Assembly (NCBI GenBank): GCA_012735215.1
Contig: JAAYHX010000020.1
Location: 115,790 to 179,789, forward strand
Direction: 5' to 3'
Source: Tissierellia bacterium
GTDB taxonomy: Bacteria; Bacillota; Clostridia; Tissierellales; Tepidimicrobiaceae
Length of the DNA: 64,000 nt
In this document: positions 44,881-52,687 of the stretch, piece after piece
Layout: each line of letters opens with the position of its first letter
How positions within the stretch are numbered: the stretch's first letter is position 1
Made by a program: the position numbers and the translations under genes
Notes under the pieces: generated by a model
Seen by the model: only the letters and a program-made list of their open reading frames with translations
The model's database searches: none
What the model was told of the DNA's origin: nothing

Positions 44881-46278
44881 ATGAATTTTCTCAACATAAT
44901 CGATGGTTATAAAGATGATATAATCAAATCCCTTCAGGATATTATAAAAATAAAAAGTGTAGAAGGAGAAAGTAAAGACCATATGCCCTTTGGGGAAGGT
45001 CCCTATGAAGCTCTTAAATACGCTTTGGACTTATCTGAAAGATTAGGATTCATACATAAAAACCTGAATAACTATGCAGGCCATGCTGAGTTTGGAGAAG
45101 GGGATGAAATAGTAGGGGTATTGGTTCATTTAGATGTGGTTCCAGCAGGAGATGGATGGACTTATCCTCCTTATGGTGGAGAAATTCACGATAACAAGAT
45201 CTATGGAAGGGGGGCTATTGATGATAAGGGTCCAGCCATAGCCTGTTTATATGCACTAAAGGCTTTAAAGGACTCCAATGTTAAATTGAATAAAAGGATT
45301 AGAATAATTTTCGGCACTAATGAGGAGACTGGATGGGGATGTGTAGATTATTATTTTAAACATGAAAAGGCTCCGAATCTGGCCTTTACTCCTGATGCTG
45401 ATTTTCCTGTAATCCATGGGGAAAAAGGGATTCTGGTCTTTGATCTAGTAAAGAAGCTCGATACCAATGTTTCTGAAGGTATAACTATAGAAAGCATCAA
45501 GGGTGGTAATGCTGCTAATATGGTACCAGATTATTGTGAAGCAATTATGAAGGCAGCTAATCCCTCTCAACTAGAAGAGAAGTTAGATGACTTTGTTAAT
45601 ATCACCAAATACCCCCTATCTTTAATAAGAGAAGGTGATAGGTTGAAACTTATTTCAACGGGAGTTTCAGCCCATGGCAGTACTCCAGAAAAAGGAGAAA
45701 ACGCAATTACCTATCTTATGGTCTTTTTATCTAAAGTACTAGACCCAACTAGTCCAATAGGAGAGTTCGTTAATATATACAATGAAAGAATTGCATTTAA
45801 ACATCATGGAGAAAGCATTGGCTGCGGCTTTGAAGATGAGATTTCTGGTAAGTTAAACTTCAATCTAGGAATTATCAAAGGAGATGACAAGGAGATTCGT
45901 CTGACAGTAAACATTAGATATCCAATTAAAAGTTCTGCTGAAGAGGTATATAAAGGTATTAGAGAAAGCTTAAAGGATACTGGTATAGAGCTTGTGGAGG
46001 GGAAACATGAGAACAAACCCTTGTATGTACCTAAGGATCATCCACTTGTTGAAAAACTGATGAAGGTATATAGAGAACATACAAAGGATGCTGAAAGTGA
46101 ACCTATAGTAATTGGCGGTGGAACCTATGCTAGAGCTTTGAAGAATGCAGTTGCTTTCGGGCCAACTCTACCTGGCCAAAAGGACCTAGCCCATCAAAGA
46201 GATGAGTATATATCCATAGACCATCTAATCTTAATAACAAAAATATATGCTCAGGCCATGTATGAATTAGCCAAATAG
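44881..46278 (+). CDS. pepV: Dipeptidase PepV, M20 family
   Basis: A 465-residue zinc dipeptidase. Metal-ligand segments are VLVHLDVVPAGDGW, GRGAIDDKGPA (bridging Asp), FGTNEETGWGC and the late GGGTYARAL with LPGQKDLAHQRDE. Length and layout match PepV, which hydrolyses dipeptides in the cytoplasm. Single gene with RBS AGGGGTGA. Confidence 0.93.
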   Translation: MNFLNIIDGYKDDIIKSLQDIIKIKSVEGESKDHMPFGEGPYEALKYALDLSERLGFIHKNLNNYAGHAEFGEGDEIVGVLVHLDVVPAGDGWTYPPYGGEIHDNKIYGRGAIDDKGPAIACLYALKALKDSNVKLNKRIRIIFGTNEETGWGCVDYYFKHEKAPNLAFTPDADFPVIHGEKGILVFDLVKKLDTNVSEGITIESIKGGNAANMVPDYCEAIMKAANPSQLEEKLDDFVNITKYPLSLIREGDRLKLISTGVSAHGSTPEKGENAITYLMVFLSKVLDPTSPIGEFVNIYNERIAFKHHGESIGCGFEDEISGKLNFNLGIIKGDDKEIRLTVNIRYPIKSSAEEVYKGIRESLKDTGIELVEGKHENKPLYVPKDHPLVEKLMKVYREHTKDAESEPIVIGGGTYARALKNAVAFGPTLPGQKDLAHQRDEYISIDHLILITKIYAQAMYELAK

Positions 46279-46289
46279 CAAAAAAATGT

Positions 46290-46318
46290 TTGACAAATTG
46301 TATCTAATAACATATAAT
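46290..46318 (+). promoter_or_regulatory. infC operon promoter
   Basis: TTGACA (46290-46295), 17-bp spacer, TATAAT (46313-46318), both consensus. Confidence 0.9.
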
Positions 46319-46339
46319 GTTTTATGCAAATTAATATAT

Positions 46340-46485
46340 GGTATTAACTAAGTAGAAGTATCCGCTTCTCACCTTATAGCCCAGGCTCATAAGGTTGTAT
46401 GGAATGTTCAGTAGTACAGAAGGTGCTGTACTATTGCTTTTGTCGTGTGATAAGGCGGGTATTTTATACCCGCCTTTGTGTTATA
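46340..46485 (+). promoter_or_regulatory. infC-rpmI-rplT leader (L20-type autoregulatory element) with attenuator
   Basis: A structured leader before infC containing the TCCGCTTCTCACC stretch and ending in the terminator AAGGCGGGTA / TACCCGCCTT (46452-46461, 46467-46476). In Firmicutes, free L20 binds such a leader and causes early termination. Assigned from context, attenuator position and recalled sequence resemblance. Confidence 0.72.
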
Positions 46486-46512
46486 CCCAATAAAATTAGG
46501 AGGTGCAGCAAT

Positions 46513-47022
46513 ATTAAAGAACTTCAAATTAATGAGGAAATTAGAGATAAGGAAGTAAGGCTTATTGACGTAGATGGGAGTCAGATAGGGGTAGTGCCAA
46601 CAAGAAAAGCTTTAAGCTTAGCATATGAAAGAAAATTAGACTTGGTAAAGGTAGCTCCAAATGCAAAGCCCCCAGTATGCAGGATCATGGACTATGGAAA
46701 GTATAAGTATGAGTTGGCCAAAAAAGAAAAAGAGGCTAAGAAAAAGCAAAAAGTTATAAATGTAAAAGAAGTGAGAATGACTCCGTCTATTGAAGCTCAT
46801 GATCTAAATGTAAAAGCTAAGAAAACAATAGATTTCTTAAAAGATGGAGATAGGGTTAAGGTTAGTGTTAGATTTAGAGGTAGAGAATTAGGTCATACTG
46901 AGACAGGAAAAGAAGTGTTGATGAAATTCGCTCAGCTGATTTCTGAATATGGAACTATAGAGAAAGAACCTCGAATGGAAGGTAGAAATATGGTTATGTT
47001 TTTAGTTCCAAAAAAAGACTAA
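46513..47022 (+). CDS. infC: Translation initiation factor IF-3
   Basis: About 169 residues. IF-3 prevents premature 30S-50S joining and checks start codons. Diagnostic segments are LIDVDGSQIGVVPTRKAL, VAPNAKPPVCRIMDYGKYKYE, KEVRMTPSIEAHDL and VSVRFRGRELGH. No ATG, GTG or TTG fits. AGGAGG is followed after 9 nt by ATT at 46513, the rare AUU start used by infC in other bacteria for self-regulation. The longer frame upstream crosses the leader attenuator and is not translated. Confidence 0.92.
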   Translation: MKELQINEEIRDKEVRLIDVDGSQIGVVPTRKALSLAYERKLDLVKVAPNAKPPVCRIMDYGKYKYELAKKEKEAKKKQKVINVKEVRMTPSIEAHDLNVKAKKTIDFLKDGDRVKVSVRFRGRELGHTETGKEVLMKFAQLISEYGTIEKEPRMEGRNMVMFLVPKKD

Positions 47023-47038
47023 GTAAGGAGGAAATGAT

Positions 47039-47236
47039 ATGGCAGTAAAGATGAAAACTCATAAAGGTGCAGCTAAAAGATTTAAGAGAACAGGAACTGG
47101 CAAAATTAAAAGATATAAGGCTTATAAAAGTCACTTAACTGGAAAGAAATCCCCTAAGAGAGTTAGAAATCTTAGAAAGTCTACATTAGTAAGCAAGGGA
47201 GATCAAAAGAGAATAGATTCATTGTTGCCAAGATAA
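47039..47236 (+). CDS. rpmI: Ribosomal protein L35
   Basis: A 65-residue basic 50S protein. [21 protein letters not shown] and the [16 protein letters not shown] segment identify bL35. It lies between infC and rplT, the conserved order. RBS AAGGAGG. Confidence 0.98.
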   Translation: MAVKMKTHKGAAKRFKRTGTGKIKRYKAYKSHLTGKKSPKRVRNLRKSTLVSKGDQKRIDSLLPR

Positions 47237-47269
47237 ACTAGAAATTGATAATTAAGGGAGGTAATTTTA

Positions 47270-47620
47270 GTGGCAAGAGTAAAACGTGGTGTAACAGCTA
47301 GAAAAAGACATAAGAAAGTGTTAAAACAAGCTAAAGGATATTATGGAGCCAAGAGCAAATTATATAGACCAGCAAATCAAGCTGTAATGAAATCATTGTC
47401 CTATGCATATGCTGGACGTAAGCAAAAGAAGAGACAGTTTAGAAAGATGTGGATTGCAAGAATTAATGCAGCAGCGAGAGCAAATGGCATGAATTACAGT
47501 ACTTTTATCAATGGACTAAAGAAGGCAAACATTGATATAAATAGAAAGATGCTATCTGAAATGGCTATAAATGATCCAGAAGGCTTTGCAAAACTAGTTG
47601 AAATTGCAAAGGAAGCATAG
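47270..47620 (+). CDS. rplT: Ribosomal protein L20
   Basis: A 116-residue bL20, essential for 50S assembly and the likely repressor of its own operon via the leader. [39 protein letters not shown] and [13 protein letters not shown] ending ([12 protein letters not shown]) are standard. GTG start at 47270 behind GGGAGG. Confidence 0.98.
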   Translation: MARVKRGVTARKRHKKVLKQAKGYYGAKSKLYRPANQAVMKSLSYAYAGRKQKKRQFRKMWIARINAAARANGMNYSTFINGLKKANIDINRKMLSEMAINDPEGFAKLVEIAKEA

Positions 47621-47621
47621 T

Positions 47622-47647
47622 TAAAAGTTCCGGTTACGGAACTTTTA
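47622..47647 (+). terminator. Terminator after rplT
   Basis: TAAAAGTTCCG / CGGAACTTTTA with a 4-nt loop. Confidence 0.75.
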
Positions 47648-47691
47648 CTCTTATATAGCTCTTTTAATATTAGGAAAAGTAGGGAAGAGAA

Positions 47692-48498
47692 ATGTTGAAT
47701 ATAACAAGTTCTTCAAATCCAACTATAAAGATGATAAAAAGCCTATATAAAAGGAAGGAAAGATGGAATAAAAAGCTGTTTATTGTTGAAGGTATTAAGA
47801 TAGTAGAAGAATGTATAGACTATGATTATCCCATAGAGTATATAGTATATTCTGATCAACTGTTAAAGGTAATTGGTGGCAAGGAATTGCTTGACAAGGT
47901 TAACTCTTTGTCAAATCTAATAAAGGTCCCAGATAGATTATTTAATGAAATATCTGATGTGGAAACCCCTCAAGGCATATTAGCTGTTGTTCCATTTAGG
48001 ACCAGTAAGATAGAGGATATAGATGTAGATAACAAGCCCTTTCTTCTTCTTTTAGATAGGGTTCAAGATCCTGGCAATCTTGGATCTATAATTAGAACAG
48101 CTGATGCCTTTGGAATAGATGGCATTATAGTAACGGAAGGTTGTGTCGATGTATACAATCCAAAGGTAGTAAGAGCGACCATGGGCTCTATCCTTAGGGT
48201 GCCTATATATCATCATAAGAGCAGTCAGGATATAATAATGCAACTTAAAAAGAAGGGGGCTACAGTATACTCTACATCCTTAGAAGGCAAGGAGTTTATT
48301 CAAAATGTGGATTTTAAGCAGTTCTCCCTCTTGATTATTGGAAATGAATCTAAAGGGGTATCTATCTCTTTGGAAGGCCTTGCAGACAATCTTATAAAGA
48401 TACCTATGGTTGGAAAGGCTGAGTCGTTGAATGCTGCAGTTGCGTCCTCTATAATAATGTATGAGTGTTTAAGACAGAGATTAAACAAATTCTTGTAA
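47692..48498 (+). CDS. SPOUT (TrmH/SpoU-family) RNA 2'-O-methyltransferase
   Basis: A 268-residue TrmH-family enzyme. The N-terminal substrate-binding domain (SSSNPTIKMIKSLYKRKERW) is followed by the SPOUT knot domain: LLDRVQDPGNLGSIIRTADAFG (motif 1), LLIIGNESKGVS (motif 2) and IPMVGKAESLNAAVASSIIMYE (motif 3). It methylates ribose in rRNA or tRNA; the site is not deducible. It commonly lies between rplT and pheS in Firmicutes. Confidence 0.92.
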   Translation: MLNITSSSNPTIKMIKSLYKRKERWNKKLFIVEGIKIVEECIDYDYPIEYIVYSDQLLKVIGGKELLDKVNSLSNLIKVPDRLFNEISDVETPQGILAVVPFRTSKIEDIDVDNKPFLLLLDRVQDPGNLGSIIRTADAFGIDGIIVTEGCVDVYNPKVVRATMGSILRVPIYHHKSSQDIIMQLKKKGATVYSTSLEGKEFIQNVDFKQFSLLIIGNESKGVSISLEGLADNLIKIPMVGKAESLNAAVASSIIMYECLRQRLNKFL

Positions 48499-48521
48499 AT
48501 CAAGCCTATTGGTGCTATAAT
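48493..48521 (+). promoter_or_regulatory. pheST promoter
   Basis: TTGTAA (48493-48498), 17-bp spacer, TATAAT (48516-48521). No T-box is present between it and pheS. Confidence 0.6.
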
Positions 48522-48580
48522 TTAGAAAATAGTTCGAAAATTAGCCTTGATAGTTTTCTTATAGAGAAAGGAGTTAAATT

Positions 48581-49603
48581 ATGAAGGAAAAATTGTTAAG
48601 CATTAGGGAAGAAGTGTTATCCTGCATAGATTCGGCAAAAGATCTTAATGATATAGAGGATATCCGAGTAAAATATTTAGGAAAAAAAGGCAAGCTTACC
48701 TTGCTTCTTCGAGAAATGGGAAGGCTTTCTAAGGAAGAAAGGCCTATTATTGGTAAATTAGCCAATGAAGTTAGGGAAGAAATAGAAGAAGGGCTAACCA
48801 ATGCAAAGAAGGAGTTTAAAGAGAGGATAAAATTAGAGAAGATAGAAAAGGAAAAGATAGATGTAACCATAAGCAAGAGAACTAAGAAGCTAGGTCATCG
48901 TCATCCATTACTTCAGACAATTGAAGAACTTGAAAACCTGTTTATGAATATGGGTTTTAGCATAATAGATGGTCCAGAAATTGAAACGGTAGAGAACAAC
49001 TTTGATGCCCTTAACTCTCCAGAGAACCATCCATCCAGGGACTTAACAGATACCTTCTACATAACCCCTGAAATATTGTTAAGAACTCATACATCCCCTG
49101 TCCAAATAAGGGCAATGAAGGAAAAAGGAGCTCCTTTGAGAATGGTTTCCGCTGGTAGAACTTTTAGGTTTGATGATGTAGATGATACTCACTCACCTAT
49201 GTTCCATCAGATAGAGGGATTGGTAGTAGGAGAGAACATAACTCTAGGCCATTTGAAATATACCATTGACGTTTTTGTAAAAGAGCTATTTGGTAAGGAT
49301 ATGAAGACAAGATTTAGGCCACATCATTTTCCCTTTACTGAACCAAGTGCGGAAGTAGATGTTTCATGTTTTAACTGTAAAGGGAAAGGATGTCCAGTTT
49401 GCAATGGAACTGGATGGAGTATGGAACTATTAGGATGTGGAATGGTACATCCACAGGTACTTAAAAACTGTGGAATTGATCCTGAAAAGTATAGTGGATT
49501 TGCCTTTGGGATGGGAGTAGACAGGATAACCATGGTTAAGTATGGTATTGACGATATAAGGCTTTTGTTTGAGAATGACAATAGATTTTTGGAACAATTT
49601 TAG
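48581..49603 (+). CDS. pheS: Phenylalanyl-tRNA synthetase alpha subunit
   Basis: A 340-residue class II subunit. N-terminal coiled coil (residues 1-90), then HPLLQTIEELENLFMNMGF, the motif 2 region (RMVSAGRTFRFDDVDDTHSPMFHQIEG) and motif 3 (GFAFGMGVDRITM). The CFNCKGKGCPVCNGTGW insert has four cysteines and may bind zinc, as in some PheS. Forms an alpha2-beta2 enzyme with PheT, 20 bp downstream. Confidence 0.97.
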   Translation: MKEKLLSIREEVLSCIDSAKDLNDIEDIRVKYLGKKGKLTLLLREMGRLSKEERPIIGKLANEVREEIEEGLTNAKKEFKERIKLEKIEKEKIDVTISKRTKKLGHRHPLLQTIEELENLFMNMGFSIIDGPEIETVENNFDALNSPENHPSRDLTDTFYITPEILLRTHTSPVQIRAMKEKGAPLRMVSAGRTFRFDDVDDTHSPMFHQIEGLVVGENITLGHLKYTIDVFVKELFGKDMKTRFRPHHFPFTEPSAEVDVSCFNCKGKGCPVCNGTGWSMELLGCGMVHPQVLKNCGIDPEKYSGFAFGMGVDRITMVKYGIDDIRLLFENDNRFLEQF

Positions 49604-49623
49604 TAGCTTTGAGGAGGATAAAT

Positions 49624-52020
49624 ATGCTAGTACCTGTAAAGTGGTTAAGAGAATACGTAAAGATAGATGATATTCATTCAAAGACTTTAGCAGATGAGCT
49701 TACCTTATCTGGTTCTCATGTGGAATCTATTATTTCCATGGAAAGAGATATTGAGAAGGTAGTAGTTGGAAGAATAGAAAAGCTAGAAAAGCACGAAAAT
49801 GCTGATAATCTACTTGTGGTAGCAGTAAATATAGGAACAGAAACTCTCCAAATAGTAACAGGGGCCAAAAATCTAAAGGAAGGGGATTGTGTTCCTGTTG
49901 CCTTAGTTGGTGCAAGACTTCCTGGAGGAGTTAATATAGATAAGGTAAACTTTAGAGGCGTGGAATCCTATGGAATGCTTTGTTCATTAAAGGAATTAGG
50001 TTATGAAGATAGTGTAATTCCAAAATATCAAAGGGATGGTATATTCGTATTTGATAAAGAATACCCCTTAGGAAGTGATATCAAGGAAATACTAGGGCTT
50101 TACGGTGATGTAATAGAGTTTGAAATCACACCAAATAGACCAGATTGCTTAAGCATGATCGGCATGGCCAGGGAGACAGCTGCTACTTTTAACAGGCAGT
50201 TGAAATTGCCGGAAATCAAGGTAACAGCTGAAGTAGATGATATAAAAGATTATGTAGAAGCTGTAGAGGTAGACGAAGAACTATGTAACAGATACTATGT
50301 AAGAGTTATAAAAGATATTGTAATAAAAGAATCTCCCTTATGGCTTCAAAATAGATTAATAGAAGCAGGGGTTAGGCCAATTAACAACATAGTAGATATT
50401 ACAAACTATGTAATGTTAGAGTTAGGGCAACCACTTCATGCCTTTGACTATGATAAGCTAAAGAATAAGAAAATTGTAGTTAAAAGGGCAGAAGAAGGCC
50501 AAAAAATGCTTACCCTAGACGGAGTTGAAAGGAAGTTAAAGAATTCACATCTATTGATAACAGACGGAGAAAACATATTAGGTATTGCAGGAGTAATGGG
50601 TGGTTTTGAATCAGAAGTTACTGATGACACAACTACTGTATTGCTAGAATCAGCAAATTTTAATTCTAGATCTATTAGGCTAACAGCTAAGGATTTAAAC
50701 TTAAGAACTGAAGCATCTTCAAGGTTTGAAAAGGGCATAGATCCAAATCTATGTGAGATGGCCGCTGAAAGAGTATGCCAATTAGTTGAAGAAATTGAAG
50801 CAGGAAAAGTTGTAAAAGGTATAATAGATGTTTATCCAAACGTAAGGGAAGAAAAGAACATAGAGTTGAGACCTGAAAAGGTAAACGGTCTTCTAGGAAT
50901 AGAATTATCAATAGATGAGATGATTGATTATCTGGAAAGGCTAGGACTTAAAGCGGTTAAGGATGGAAATGTTTTAAAGGTAACTGTGCCTACCTATAGA
51001 TTGGATTTGGAAATAGAAGCGGACTTAATTGAAGAGATTGGTAGATTGTATGGTTTCCACAATGTTCCTTCAAAACCCTTAGAGGGAATTTTGACTAGAG
51101 GCGAAAAGTCTTTTGAAAGAACTGTAGCTGAGAAGGCAAAGACTGTATTGCAAGCTCTTGGATTTAATGAAGCTATGACATATTCCTTTATCAGCCCTAA
51201 AGCCTATGACAAGATTAAGGTAGAAGAGGACAGCCAGCTAAGAAAATATATACAGATAATGAACCCCCTTGGAGAAGATTATAGCGTGATGAGGACTACA
51301 ATAATTCCAAATGTAATGGATATGTTGAGCAGAAACTATAACTTTGGTGTAAAGGAATGCTTTGTTTATGAGCTTGGAAACATATTCATTCCTAAAGAGC
51401 TCCCATTAAAAGAACTTCCTTATGAGAAGAAGAGATTGACCATAGGAATGTATGGAAGTGTAGATTTCTACGATCTAAAAGAATCAGTGGAAATCATGCT
51501 TGAAAGATTGAGAATTGAAGATGTAGAATATTTACCTGAAAAGGATAATCAAACTTTCCATCCCAACAGAACTGCAAGGTTAATGAAAGATCATGAGCAA
51601 ATTGGTATTATTGGCGAGGTTCATATGGATGTATTGGAGAACTATGATCTAGATGTTAGGGTATATATCGCAGACCTAGATTTTGATATGATAGTTGAGA
51701 TGACAAACTTAGAAAGAAGGTATAGACCACTAGCTAAATATCCGGCTATAGAAAGAGATATTGCCATAGTAGTGGATGAAGATATTTTGGTGGGAGACTT
51801 GGAAAAGACTATTTTAGACAATGGTCAAGGATTAATTGAAAAGGTTGAGTTGTTTGATGTATATACTGGTGAACAGGTATCAGAAGGCAAGAAGAGTGTT
51901 GCTTTTTCAATTATATTTAGATCCTTTGATAGAACCTTAGTAGATGATGAAGTAAATGCCATTCAAGAAAATATAATTAAGGCATTAGAAGAGAACTATA
52001 ATGCTAAGTTAAGAAGTTAA
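49624..52020 (+). CDS. pheT: Phenylalanyl-tRNA synthetase beta subunit
   Basis: About 798 residues: N-terminal tRNA-binding OB domain (VVGRIEKLEKHENADNL), the B3/B4 editing domain, B5 (RPEKVNGLLGIELS), a catalytic-like core (GFNEAMTYSFISPKAYDKI) and the C-terminal anticodon-binding fold (RYRPLAKYPAIERDIAIVVDE). ATG 49624 is chosen because the TTG at 49609 overlaps GAGGAGG. A hairpin terminator overlaps the stop codon. Confidence 0.97.
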   Translation: MLVPVKWLREYVKIDDIHSKTLADELTLSGSHVESIISMERDIEKVVVGRIEKLEKHENADNLLVVAVNIGTETLQIVTGAKNLKEGDCVPVALVGARLPGGVNIDKVNFRGVESYGMLCSLKELGYEDSVIPKYQRDGIFVFDKEYPLGSDIKEILGLYGDVIEFEITPNRPDCLSMIGMARETAATFNRQLKLPEIKVTAEVDDIKDYVEAVEVDEELCNRYYVRVIKDIVIKESPLWLQNRLIEAGVRPINNIVDITNYVMLELGQPLHAFDYDKLKNKKIVVKRAEEGQKMLTLDGVERKLKNSHLLITDGENILGIAGVMGGFESEVTDDTTTVLLESANFNSRSIRLTAKDLNLRTEASSRFEKGIDPNLCEMAAERVCQLVEEIEAGKVVKGIIDVYPNVREEKNIELRPEKVNGLLGIELSIDEMIDYLERLGLKAVKDGNVLKVTVPTYRLDLEIEADLIEEIGRLYGFHNVPSKPLEGILTRGEKSFERTVAEKAKTVLQALGFNEAMTYSFISPKAYDKIKVEEDSQLRKYIQIMNPLGEDYSVMRTTIIPNVMDMLSRNYNFGVKECFVYELGNIFIPKELPLKELPYEKKRLTIGMYGSVDFYDLKESVEIMLERLRIEDVEYLPEKDNQTFHPNRTARLMKDHEQIGIIGEVHMDVLENYDLDVRVYIADLDFDMIVEMTNLERRYRPLAKYPAIERDIAIVVDEDILVGDLEKTILDNGQGLIEKVELFDVYTGEQVSEGKKSVAFSIIFRSFDRTLVDDEVNAIQENIIKALEENYNAKLRS

Positions 52021-52044
52021 GGAGTAGAATATTTTCTACTCCTT
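52019..52044 (+). terminator. Terminator at end of pheT
   Basis: AAGGAGTAGAA / TTCTACTCCTT with a 4-nt loop; begins within the pheT stop codon. Confidence 0.75.
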
Positions 52045-52114
52045 AATAAAATAGAGGATTATAATATCGTAGTATAGAATATATGTATAAAGTATATAAA
52101 GGGGTGGATAAGTT

Positions 52115-52684
52115 ATGACAAAGAAAATTAAAACTAGTGTTACTATAGATGGTCGTAACTTTACAGTAGTGGGAGAAGGTTCAGTAGAATATGTAAGAGA
52201 GTTAGCTTCCTTTGTGGATAAAAAGATAAAAGAGATGACAAGCAAAAATGACAAGCTGAGCAGCTCCATGGCAGCAACTTTAGCCGCCTTAAATATAGCC
52301 CATGATCTATATAAATCCAATAAAGAGCTTGATAGTTTAAAAGTTGAGGCTAAAAAGCCCTTGGAAAACTATGATAGTATATTAGAACAGTTGGAAAAGG
52401 AAAGAGCAAAAAATGATGAACTTGAAATAAAATGTAATGCATTGAAGGATGAAGTAATTGAATCAAAGAAGCAAAATGAATTGCTGATGAGGGAAGTAGA
52501 AAATTACAGAAAGGCTTTACAGATAAAGGAAAGAGAGTTAATGGAAAATCAAACCTTGATTAAAAAGCTGCAGGATAAGATCTATGAAAATCAGGTAGAA
52601 TTAATAGAAGTTAAGAAAGAGCTGGAAGAAGTACTTAAAACTATAGATGAAGAAAAGAATCTTTTTAACAAGGAGGAAGTGTAA
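52115..52684 (+). CDS. zapA: Cell division protein ZapA with extended coiled coil
   Basis: 189 residues. Residues 1-75 are a ZapA domain (VTIDGRNFTVVGEGSVEYVRELASFVDKKI, then SMAATLAALNIAHDLYKS), which bundles FtsZ filaments at midcell. The rest is a long coiled coil rich in E, K and L (about 75-185). Typical ZapA is about 90-110 residues; the extended form occurs in other Clostridia. It is followed 3 bp later by the U32 gene. Confidence 0.85.
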   Translation: MTKKIKTSVTIDGRNFTVVGEGSVEYVRELASFVDKKIKEMTSKNDKLSSSMAATLAALNIAHDLYKSNKELDSLKVEAKKPLENYDSILEQLEKERAKNDELEIKCNALKDEVIESKKQNELLMREVENYRKALQIKERELMENQTLIKKLQDKIYENQVELIEVKKELEEVLKTIDEEKNLFNKEEV

Positions 52685-52687
52685 TTT

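Noticed and set aside
46399..46512. N-terminal extension of infC
   Set aside because: It runs through the leader and its attenuator hairpin; the ATT at 46513 with AGGAGG explains the known IF-3 N-terminus.
48499..48580. T-box before pheS
   Set aside because: The gap is only 82 bp and contains a promoter but no T-box motif or terminator.
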